Shown piece after piece: positions 1 to 5,512 of a DNA stretch of 5,810 nucleotides. The DNA lies in the NCBI GenBank assembly GCA_004525355.1, contig SPCK01000147.1, forward strand, positions 1-5,810, read 5' to 3'. Position 1 is the stretch's first letter. Each line of letters begins with the position of its first letter. The DNA is from Spirochaetales bacterium (GTDB lineage: Bacteria; Spirochaetota; Spirochaetia; Treponematales; UBA12059). Below the pieces are notes generated by a model, which saw only the letters and a list, made by a program, of their open reading frames with translations, was not told the DNA's origin and did no database searches. A program made the position numbers and the translations under genes.

Positions 1-362
1 CCAAGACTGGCCTTCATGCTCGATTTGACGATGACCAGGTCGGGACGGAGCGCCGCATAGGCCTCGGCTCCGGCGCTCTTGTCCAGGGCGGGCTTGTCCA
101 GGAATCCCGTATCCACCACCTCGAGGAAGGATCCAAGCCCCTGGTCTGTACCGGCAACCGATACCACGGAACCGCGAGCCGCCGGAAAAGCGAACACGAC
201 GTCGGCGACCATCACCACCGCGCGTCCCCCAAGGATGACCCGTACGGGCTGTATCACGGGGGCATTCGTCGTGGTTGATGACTGGGCCATCGCCATGGGA
301 AGCGCCATAACAGAAAAGGCCGCTGCCAGCGCGGCGATATATTTCAATTGTAGATATCTCAT
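1..362 (-). CDS. ABC transporter substrate-binding protein, TroA/BtuF fold (partial, N-terminal 120 residues)
   Basis: The gene reads leftward off the window edge, so only its N-terminal 120 codons are visible. Residues 1-26 form a signal peptide: Arg2 and Lys7 in a short basic region, a hydrophobic Ala-rich core, and a cleavage site after AMA-26. Periplasmic or lipid-side delivery is therefore likely; no lipobox cysteine is seen. The mature part resembles the first lobe of periplasmic binding family 2 (PF01497): a beta strand at VRVILGG (40-46), a 'GFLDKPAL' segment, then AYAALRPDLVIVKS (101-114), which matches the family's 'E.iaaLkPDLVi' signature. Family members bind ferric siderophores, cobalamin, heme or, in MolA, molybdate/tungstate. 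The ligand residues lie outside the window. It follows the nucleotidyltransferase gene by 54 bases on the same strand, so co-transcription is likely. No clear Shine-Dalgarno precedes the ATG; this start was chosen because it gives an intact signal peptide. Confidence 0.8.
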   Translation of the reverse strand, partial: MRYLQLKYIAALAAAFSVMALPMAMAQSSTTTNAPVIQPVRVILGGRAVVMVADVVFAFPAARGSVVSVAGTDQGLGSFLEVVDTGFLDKPALDKSAGAEAYAALRPDLVIVKSSMKASL

Positions 363-416
363 GGGGTCGATGATACTACGAGCCGATCGGGCAGGCAATA
401 TCCGAAATCGATTCAC

Positions 417-1073
417 TCAATCACGCATGGTCGCCACGGTGGCTTCGTACTCGGCCGGTGTATCGACGTCCACGAAGATAGCGTCGCTTTCCACCTCCAC
501 GCCCGCCCACTCCCGCGAAAGGAGGGAGTCCCGTAAACGGCCATCTGCCTCAAGCTTCATCAGTCCCGGCAGGAATGCGTAAGGAATCCAGACAGGATGC
601 CCCAGTCGACCGTTCCGCGTCGGAAACAGCGCGGCAGGTTCAGCATTTTCGGCTGATCGATTCCGGACGGCGGCCAGGATCGCTGCGAACGCGGTGACGG
701 GAATGAAGGGCATATCCGCCGGAGCCACGAGAAAGCCTGTCCCCTGCGGGTCGAAGCTCCCGGCTGCCCCGGCACCCGTGCAGATCGAGCCGAGCATTCC
801 GGCTTCCCATGCGTCGTTCCGTACGAAAACCAGCCCCTGCAGGCCAGAAAGAGCCGCCTCGAGTTCATCGCCCCGGTAGCCGGTGACTAGCAGCGGAAGG
901 CATCCTGCGGCCAGGGCGGCACGCGCGACGGCGGCGCACATCGGTTCGCCGCGCCATGGCAGCAAGGGTTTGAAATCACCCGCTGGGCACCCTTTCATGC
1001 GGGAAGAGCGACCGGCGGCGGGAATCACGCAAACGGGAGCTGAACCACCGGCGTGTTGCCTGAGCGTATCCAT
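417..1073 (-). CDS. MobA/MocA-like nucleotidyltransferase (molybdenum cofactor type)
   Basis: A 218-residue protein of the MobA-like NTP transferase family (NTP_transf_3), close to the family's usual ~200 residues. The nucleotide-binding loop AAGRSSRMKG is at 19-28 and the conserved Lys of KPLLPWRGEP is K35. NDAWEAGML (86-94) is the family's 'N..w..GM' segment. PADMPF (118-123) carries the metal-binding Asp120, RLGHPVWIP (156-164) is the substrate-side 'GHP' motif typical of the MocA branch, and DVDTPAEY (202-209) is the C-terminal 'DiDTPeDy' motif. MocA enzymes transfer CMP, and MobA enzymes GMP, to molybdopterin in the cytoplasm. The GHP motif favours MocA-like over MobA, but which nucleotide is used cannot be told from sequence alone. 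The open frame extends to 1295, but the ATG at 1073 is preferred: it begins just before the first beta strand, lies downstream of a TATAAT box, and the upstream extension would run through the divergent promoter. No strong Shine-Dalgarno is visible. Confidence 0.82.
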   Translation of the reverse strand: MDTLRQHAGGSAPVCVIPAAGRSSRMKGCPAGDFKPLLPWRGEPMCAAVARAALAAGCLPLLVTGYRGDELEAALSGLQGLVFVRNDAWEAGMLGSICTGAGAAGSFDPQGTGFLVAPADMPFIPVTAFAAILAAVRNRSAENAEPAALFPTRNGRLGHPVWIPYAFLPGLMKLEADGRLRDSLLSREWAGVEVESDAIFVDVDTPAEYEATVATMRD

Positions 1074-1122
1074 GGCGCAAGTATCCGCGTCCGCGACGTC
1101 CCGGTCAACGCCGCGGGCCCAT

Positions 1123-1153
1123 ATTATACGGGACGGACCAGCTTTCCCGTCGA
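1123..1153 (-). promoter_or_regulatory. Putative sigma-70 promoter for the nucleotidyltransferase / binding-protein genes
   Basis: Read on the minus strand, bases 1128-1123 are a perfect TATAAT. A TCGACG at 1153-1148 matches TTGACA at four of six positions, but with a 19-base spacer, longer than ideal. Transcription would begin near 1115, leaving a leader of about 40 bases before the ATG at 1073. Confidence 0.45.
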
Positions 1154-1171
1154 CCGTATTTACCGTATACT
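1143..1171 (+). promoter_or_regulatory. Putative sigma-70 promoter for the YbjN-ClpA operon
   Basis: TATACT at 1166-1171 matches the -10 consensus at five of six positions. Seventeen bases upstream, TTTCCC (1143-1148) matches the -35 consensus at only three positions, so the promoter would be weak or need an activator. The predicted start near 1178 gives a leader of about 65 bases. The -35 regions of the two divergent promoters overlap around 1143-1154, so the two transcription units could compete or share a regulator. Confidence 0.35.
1153..1168 (+). repeat. ACCGTAT direct repeat in the divergent promoter region
   Basis: ACCGTAT occurs at 1153-1159 and 1162-1168, a 9-base period. CCGTAT also occurs in inverted orientation at 1131-1126, where it runs into the minus-strand TATAAT box. 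The second direct copy overlaps the plus-strand -10. This could be a regulator site, or it could simply be the shared T/A-rich promoter core; seven bases is short. Confidence 0.3.
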
Positions 1172-1178
1172 GAATGCT

Positions 1179-1207
1179 GGGGATTGTGTAGTTCCCCTGC
1201 ATTGCAG
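1179..1207 (+). other. Two small stem-loops in the leader of the YbjN-ClpA operon
   Basis: GGGGA at 1179-1183 can pair with TCCCC at 1193-1197 across a 9-base loop. CTGC at 1197-1200 can pair with GCAG at 1204-1207 across a 3-base loop. The two stems share base 1197. They lie about 35 bases before the GTG start and are not followed by a T tract, so they are not a terminator. No riboswitch class was recognised. Confidence 0.2.
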
Positions 1208-1242
1208 TCGGGGCTCGGTGGGTCCGGAAAGCGGGTAGTACG

Positions 1243-1800
1243 GTGGCTACTGATCTTGCGACGCTGGAAGCATATCTCGTGGAAGAAGGTCTCAAGTACT
1301 CCGTCCATGGCGACTATATTCGCACCAGCTTTGCCACCGACGTGTATCGGGACCAGGACGGCGACGGCTCGGTTTTCATCATCGCACGTCTTGACGAGGA
1401 CGGCGAATATTTCAAGTTGCTGGCCCCCAACCTGTACACATACGCTCCCGACGGGATGGATCGGGCCGATGTTTTTCGCGTCCTCCTTGGCGTGTGCTGG
1501 CGCTCCAAGTTGATAAAATACGAGTATGACGAACGCGACGGCGAAATACGGGCTATCATTGAATTTCCGTTGGAAGACGGAGTGCTCACAAAGCGGCAAT
1601 TCCTGCGTTGCCTGAACGGACTGGTGCAGATCGTTGATGAATATCACTCGGCGATAGCCAGTGCCATGGCCGGCGGCCCCGGTTCCCTTGATGAAGCAGA
1701 GGAAACCTCGGAGAACCTGCGCCGCGCTGAACGCCTGTTTCGACTGGTTGGCCTGGAGAAGCGGAAGGCATCCCCGGGGGATGTCCTCCTGGAGGAGTAA
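1243..1800 (+). CDS. YbjN-domain protein (type III secretion chaperone-like fold), possible Clp partner
   Basis: A 185-residue soluble, acidic protein with no signal peptide or membrane segment. Residues 3-135 follow the YbjN pattern: an N-terminal helix (DLATLEAYLVEEGLKY, 4-19), a beta sheet in which the DG-rich hairpins at 39-42 and 52-54 separate strands such as SVFIIARL (43-50) and EYFKLLAP (55-62), a central helix (RADVFRVLLGVCWRSKLIKY, 74-93), strands at EYDERDGEIRAIIEFPLED, then a long helix from LTKRQF (115-120) to about 140. Residues 142-185 are a charged tail with a short helix (ENLRRAERLFRLVGLEKRK). YbjN proteins share a fold with secretion chaperones and are described as regulators or chaperones, without a known enzymatic activity. 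The start is GTG; no strong Shine-Dalgarno is visible. The gene ends four bases before the ClpA-like gene, where clpS often lies in proteobacteria, which suggests, by inference only, an adaptor role. Assignment rests on pattern, not on an invariant motif. Confidence 0.72.
   Translation: MATDLATLEAYLVEEGLKYSVHGDYIRTSFATDVYRDQDGDGSVFIIARLDEDGEYFKLLAPNLYTYAPDGMDRADVFRVLLGVCWRSKLIKYEYDERDGEIRAIIEFPLEDGVLTKRQFLRCLNGLVQIVDEYHSAIASAMAGGPGSLDEAEETSENLRRAERLFRLVGLEKRKASPGDVLLEE
1784..1797 (+). promoter_or_regulatory. Strong Shine-Dalgarno of the ClpA-like gene, inside a small hairpin
   Basis: GGAGGAG at 1791-1797 stands seven bases before the GTG at 1805 and fixes that start, excluding the upstream extension of the reading frame to 1661. 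TCCTC (1784-1788) can pair with GAGGA (1792-1796) over a 3-base loop, hiding the site until a ribosome finishing the YbjN gene (stop at 1798-1800) opens it. The pairing arises from the codons for Leu-Leu-Glu-Glu, so it may be fortuitous. Confidence 0.7.
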
Positions 1801-1804
1801 AACT

Positions 1805-3994
1805 GTGTCCCGATACGATAAATATTCCGAGAGCGCATTGGGCGTTCTCGTCAAGACCCAGGATATCGCCCTGAGAGGCGCCCGCGGGCAAACCGATTCC
1901 GCCGATCTGGCGGCAGCCCTGCTCCTGACTGCGCTTCCGGATATTGTGGCCATTGCCCGCCGGAACAACGCCATCGTGGACGACGTACGCTTGAAAGCCC
2001 TGAACGAAGGGCTCGAGGCGACCCATCCCGTATCCGCCGATGGCGCGATCAAGATTTCCTCCGAGTTTCGCGGCATCCTGGACAAGGCGGAAGCGTTGGC
2101 CGGCGATGCCAAGGTAGAGCCCGAGCATCTGATCCGTGCGGCGTGGCCTGCGATCAAGGAAGACCTTGCCCCCTACTTCAGGGCCGAGGCCGAGCCTGCT
2201 CTTTCCCTTCCTTCCGATGACATCTTCCTTCCCGAATCTCGTTTGTATGAGCCGGCGGGCGACGCTTTCCGCATGCTGGAACGCTTCGGGGAGGAACTGA
2301 CTGCCGAGGACAGCGACTACCCTATCTTTGGGAGAGAAGCTGAGCTGGACGGTCTCGTCTCGGTGCTGCTCAAGTTCTGGAAGCCCAATCCGCTTATCGT
2401 AGGTGAGTCCGGCGTGGGCAAGACCGCTCTCGTGCAGGGCCTGGCCATGCGTATCAAGGCGGGAACGGTACCCGAGCGCCTGAAGAAGGCTCGAATTTTC
2501 GAGATTCGGGTATCCGAACTTCTGGCAGGCACCTCGCTCCATGGCGCGCTTGAGGACAACATCAACCAGATCGTTGACGCAGCCGAATCCCTTCCTGACG
2601 TGTACCTCTTCATCGATGAAATCCACCAGGTGGTACCCGCCTTCGCCAACAATCCCATCGCCGAGGTCCTGAAGCCAGCGCTGTCCTCGGGCCGAATCCG
2701 CTGCATCGGAGCTACGACAAGTACCGATTACACCCGCTACCTGGAGAAGGATGCGGCCCTGCTCAGACGCTTCCAGACCGTGTTGGTCAAGGAGCCCGAC
2801 AGGGCAACCGTACGAACCATCCTCGCCGGGGTCGCACCGCTGCTTGAGAGACATTTCGGCGTTTCCATTCCCGAGCCTCTCCTGAACCGGGCGCTCGAGC
2901 TTTCCCGACGATACCTACCCATGCGCAGGTATCCGGACAAAGCCCTGGACACCCTGGATCGTGCCTGCTCGCGGGCCGTTTTCCTGGGCGAGACGGTCCT
3001 TAACGATGCCCGTCTCCTGGACGCGGTCAAGGACATAGCCAACGTCGTAGCCGAATCCGGCCTGGAAACGGATAGCGGCCTCTCAGGTCTCGAAGTGATC
3101 CTATCAAGGGACATCATCGGTCAGGAAGAGGCGGTCAACGCCATCAGCGAAGCTGTTCGAGTTTCCAAGATGCGCCTGGGATTGCAGGAAGGGCGACCGG
3201 ACGGCGCTTTTCTGCTGACCGGTCCCACGGGAGTAGGCAAGACTGCCCTGGCGATAAGCCTTGCCCGGGCGCTGTCCGGCCGGGACGACGCCCTGTTCCG
3301 GATTGACATGAGCGAATTTTCCGACGCACATACCGCGGCACGCCTTCTCGGAGCGCCTCCTGGCTATATCGGCTACGATGACGCGCCCCTGTTGTCACGG
3401 GCCGTTGACAGTTGCGCAGGCGGCGTCCTGCTCCTGGACGAACTGGAAAAGTCTCATCCCCAGGTACATCGCCTCTTCCTTCAGATTCTTGACGCCGGCC
3501 GAGCTACGGATTCAACCGGCAGGGTACTGTCCTTCGCTTCGATCACCGTTGTGGCCACATGCAATGTAGGTGGCGACAGCGGGACATCAATAGGATTCGA
3601 TCAGGAAAACGGTCCCGGTCGCGTCGGAGCTCCGATGGCCTCGCTCAAGCGCGCATTCCCCCTGGAATTGCTCAATCGTTTCGATGCCATCGTGCCATTC
3701 CGATCCCTCGATGAATCCGACGCGCGCCGAATCCTTTCCGATACCATCATCGCCAGGAGCAACGTCAATTTGCGCGTGGAATACGGGCTTGAACTTTCCT
3801 TTTCCGAAGCCGCGACTGATAGCGTCCTTCAAGCGGGCTTCTCGAAGGAATTCGGTGCCAGGAACCTCCAGAGAGCCTACCGGGCGCTGGTGTCCGCGCC
3901 GTTGTCTCGTATCATATCCGACTTGGCCGGTTCCGGTACGGTGCGCGTTGAGCATGACGGAACCCGGTTGTCATTTATTCCCGGCGAGACCTGA
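1805..3994 (+). CDS. clpA: ClpA-type AAA+ unfoldase, ATP-binding subunit of a Clp protease
   Basis: A 729-residue protein, near the ~750 of ClpA. Residues 1-125 are a divergent Clp N-domain with two similar helical halves (the second includes VEPEHLIRAAW, 104-114). D1: Walker A GESGVGKT (200-207), Walker B LFIDE (268-272), IGATT sensor-1 region (301-305), Arg finger RRF (321-323), PDKALDTLD (377-385). There is no coiled-coil middle domain, which separates it from ClpB and ClpC. D2: Walker A GPTGVGKT (473-480), pore loop GYIG (520-523), Walker B VLLLDELEKSHP (541-552), sensor-1 Asn587, Arg finger in LLNRFD (R625), sensor-2 GAR (684-686). IGF at 596-598 sits where ClpA carries its ClpP-docking loop, so it should feed a ClpP peptidase in the cytoplasm; no clpP or clpS is in the window. 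Oddity: the D1 pore loop reads TSLHG (243-247) where ClpA has TKYRG. The start is GTG with a strong Shine-Dalgarno. ClpV or ClpB are less likely because of the IGF loop and the missing middle domain. Confidence 0.9.
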   Translation: MSRYDKYSESALGVLVKTQDIALRGARGQTDSADLAAALLLTALPDIVAIARRNNAIVDDVRLKALNEGLEATHPVSADGAIKISSEFRGILDKAEALAGDAKVEPEHLIRAAWPAIKEDLAPYFRAEAEPALSLPSDDIFLPESRLYEPAGDAFRMLERFGEELTAEDSDYPIFGREAELDGLVSVLLKFWKPNPLIVGESGVGKTALVQGLAMRIKAGTVPERLKKARIFEIRVSELLAGTSLHGALEDNINQIVDAAESLPDVYLFIDEIHQVVPAFANNPIAEVLKPALSSGRIRCIGATTSTDYTRYLEKDAALLRRFQTVLVKEPDRATVRTILAGVAPLLERHFGVSIPEPLLNRALELSRRYLPMRRYPDKALDTLDRACSRAVFLGETVLNDARLLDAVKDIANVVAESGLETDSGLSGLEVILSRDIIGQEEAVNAISEAVRVSKMRLGLQEGRPDGAFLLTGPTGVGKTALAISLARALSGRDDALFRIDMSEFSDAHTAARLLGAPPGYIGYDDAPLLSRAVDSCAGGVLLLDELEKSHPQVHRLFLQILDAGRATDSTGRVLSFASITVVATCNVGGDSGTSIGFDQENGPGRVGAPMASLKRAFPLELLNRFDAIVPFRSLDESDARRILSDTIIARSNVNLRVEYGLELSFSEAATDSVLQAGFSKEFGARNLQRAYRALVSAPLSRIISDLAGSGTVRVEHDGTRLSFIPGET

Positions 3995-4032
3995 ACCTTG
4001 CCCAAATCGCCACCCGCCCCTATACTTCCTGA

Positions 4033-4932
4033 ATGATCTTTCGGGACAGACCTGACGGACGACGGGTTCGCCACCATTCTCTCATGGCGCCGATGCTGCC
4101 CTATGTGATGCGCGGCAGGACGGGCGCGACGGTGTACTTCTCACGCGATGTCGACGTGGAAGCCGCCCTGACCTACGTCCACCACAAGAACGCGGAACGC
4201 CAGGAAGCCAGGTACAGCCTGTTCGGCATCATCCTCGCAGCGGCTGTGCGCACCTTTGCCTTGAAACCGAAACTGAACCGCTTCGTTTCCAGGCGGGGCG
4301 TCTATCAGCGCAATGACTTGAGCTTTTCGTTCATCGTAAAACGCATCCTTACCGAGGAGGCCGTCGAACGTTCCGCCAAGGTATGGTTCAAGCCGGAAGA
4401 TACGGTCGACGCGGTCGTCGCCAAGATGAATGCCGCCATCGATGCGATCCGCGGGGACGAACCGACTCCAGACGAACGGGAAATGAGCATCGTCAGTTCC
4501 CTCCCCGGCGGGCGCGCCTTTTCGACGTTCCTTTTCCGCCTGCTCGATTCCTGGAACATCGCGCCGCTTGGCATGATACGATCGGATCCTCTGTACACAT
4601 CCGCATATTTTGCCAACCTCGGTAGCATAGGTCTGGAAACCCCGTATCACCATCTGTACGAATGGGGCACGGCAAGCCTCTTCATCGCGTTGGGCAGGAT
4701 ATTCCGCAAGGAATTCGGCCGCGGCGCAGGACGCAGGCATATCAACTTCAAGATATCGTTGGACGAGCGAATAGCCGACGGCCTATACTTTGCCCATGCA
4801 GCCAGTCTCCTGGCACGTTTTGTACGCAAGCCCGAGGAGCTGGAATTACCGCTCAACGACTTCCAGCGCGATGACGCGGAACTATTGGAAGATTTCGAAC
4901 GCACGGGTACCGACGGTCCCGGATCCAACTGA
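4033..4932 (+). CDS. Stand-alone 2-oxoacid dehydrogenase E2-fold acyltransferase-like protein, probably catalytically inactive in the classical sense
   Basis: A 299-residue protein resembling only the catalytic domain of dihydrolipoamide acyltransferases (chloramphenicol acetyltransferase fold). There is no lipoyl domain and no E1/E3-binding domain. The N-terminus (RPDGRRVR, then LPYVMRGRTGATVYFSRDVDVEAA) matches the domain's opening strand, YSLFGIILAAAVRTFALKPKLNRF (61-84) is its 'a.i.Aa..al...P..N' helix, and FANLGSIGLETPY (193-205) matches the 'SNLG..G' turn. The C-terminal SLDERIADG (242-250) corresponds to the E2 active-site motif DHRxxDG, but the catalytic His is Glu245; Asp249 and Gly250 are kept. 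After it comes a charged helix and an acidic tail. E2 enzymes work as trimers that pass acyl groups from lipoamide to CoA; without the His, that chemistry is unlikely. The ATG at 4033 directly follows an in-frame TGA and gives the full N-terminal motif; Met18 (4084) is an alternative. No Shine-Dalgarno is evident. The substrate and role are unknown. Confidence 0.75.
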   Translation: MIFRDRPDGRRVRHHSLMAPMLPYVMRGRTGATVYFSRDVDVEAALTYVHHKNAERQEARYSLFGIILAAAVRTFALKPKLNRFVSRRGVYQRNDLSFSFIVKRILTEEAVERSAKVWFKPEDTVDAVVAKMNAAIDAIRGDEPTPDEREMSIVSSLPGGRAFSTFLFRLLDSWNIAPLGMIRSDPLYTSAYFANLGSIGLETPYHHLYEWGTASLFIALGRIFRKEFGRGAGRRHINFKISLDERIADGLYFAHAASLLARFVRKPEELELPLNDFQRDDAELLEDFERTGTDGPGSN

Positions 4933-4950
4933 GAATCAAATCCGGGTAGA

Positions 4951-4957
4951 TGGAGGA
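4951..4957 (+). promoter_or_regulatory. Shine-Dalgarno deciding the cupin start
   Basis: TGGAGGA at 4951-4957 lies three bases before the ATG at 4961 (GGAGG-to-ATG spacing of four). It selects this ATG over the longer in-frame extension to 4790, which would overlap the E2-like gene by 143 bases and lacks any protein-like pattern. Confidence 0.7.
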
Positions 4958-4960
4958 ATC

Positions 4961-5512
4961 ATGGATCCGAACAAGTACATAGTCGAAGAAGTGCCGGATT
5001 TCTACAGGATCATAGCCCTCACCCCGTTCCGGAAAACAAAGGGCGTCGATTTCGATATCGTGCCCATGCAGTTCCTGCCTCACGTTGACGGGGTGGACCG
5101 GGTGCTGCACCAGAGCGACGCCAAATCGCCGGGCCGCGTGGGGGATATAGAGAGGCCGTGGTACCTGCACCAGTACCAGGAAGACAACCTGATAGTCCTT
5201 CACGGAACCCGGACGGTCGATATCTATACCCTGGAACACCGTCGCATCGAGACGTTCGTCATCGAGCCCAACCGCGTGCTCAGGAACGGCAAGACCGTAT
5301 ACGACGGAGCGGCAATGCTGGTCTGGCCATGCAATGTATTCCACAGGATTCTTTCGGGAACCACGGGTTCAGCCTCGCTCAATTTCGCGGTGCGCCACGA
5401 GGGTTTCGACATCCAGACCAACTTCAGCATCTACGACCTGAATACCGAAACGGGGGAATACCAAGTGATCCGCGCCGGGCACCTGGACCAGAAACTCGTT
5501 ATCGAAAAATAG
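4961..5512 (+). CDS. RmlC-like cupin protein
   Basis: A 183-residue cytoplasmic protein with a cupin (double-stranded beta-helix) pattern. The first cupin motif is at WYLHQYQEDNLIVLHG (67-82), reading H70-x-Y72-x2-D75-x6-G82, and the second at GAAMLVWPCNVFHR (116-129), reading G-x6-P123-x-N125-x2-H128. The run PWYLHQYQEDN and the C-terminal NFSIYDLNTETGEY recall proteins annotated as cupins or as distant relatives of dTDP-4-dehydrorhamnose 3,5-epimerase. One of the two motif-1 histidines of the classic HxH is Tyr72, so metal binding may be weaker or absent. The true epimerases carry a His-Asp catalytic pair that I cannot place here, so the enzyme name should not be transferred. It is the last gene of the plus-strand run, 28 bases after the E2-like gene. 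There are no sugar-nucleotide genes nearby. Its last 14 bases overlap the convergent zinc-ribbon gene. Confidence 0.7.
   Translation: MDPNKYIVEEVPDFYRIIALTPFRKTKGVDFDIVPMQFLPHVDGVDRVLHQSDAKSPGRVGDIERPWYLHQYQEDNLIVLHGTRTVDIYTLEHRRIETFVIEPNRVLRNGKTVYDGAAMLVWPCNVFHRILSGTTGSASLNFAVRHEGFDIQTNFSIYDLNTETGEYQVIRAGHLDQKLVIEK

Larger units (their letters stand above)
1243..5512 (+). other. Putative four-gene operon: YbjN protein, ClpA-like unfoldase, E2-fold protein, cupin
   Basis: Four genes lie on one strand with gaps of 4, 38 and 28 bases, and no terminator-like hairpin with a T tract is seen between them. The YbjN and ClpA-like genes are the most tightly joined. The link to the last two genes is weaker and could be simple co-location. 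The unit is bounded by a divergent promoter region on the left and a convergent gene on the right. Confidence 0.6.

Noticed and set aside
79..582. A 167-codon plus-strand frame at the left end
   Set aside because: It is antisense to the binding-protein gene and the end of the nucleotidyltransferase gene, both of which show clear family motifs.
1074..1295. N-terminal 74-residue extension of the nucleotidyltransferase frame
   Set aside because: It would run through both putative promoters and into the YbjN gene, and the family fold begins just after the ATG at 1073.
1661..1804. N-terminal 48-residue extension of the ClpA-like frame
   Set aside because: It overlaps the YbjN gene and has no Clp-like sequence; the GTG at 1805 has a well-placed GGAGGAG and leads directly into the N-domain.
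1105..2157. A 350-codon open frame on the minus strand covering the YbjN gene and the promoter region
   Set aside because: It crosses the intergenic region and the gene junction, and its translation has no recognisable motif, while the plus strand carries patterned proteins with a strong Shine-Dalgarno.
1586..2854. A 422-codon open frame on the minus strand, antisense to the ClpA-like gene
   Set aside because: It lies wholly opposite well-supported coding sequence, shows no domain pattern, and long antisense frames are expected opposite genes of this GC content.
3558..5337. The 11-base string CATGCAATGTA present in both the ClpA-like gene and the cupin gene
   Set aside because: Both copies encode Cys-Asn-Val within different conserved motifs; this is coincidence, not a mobile or regulatory repeat.
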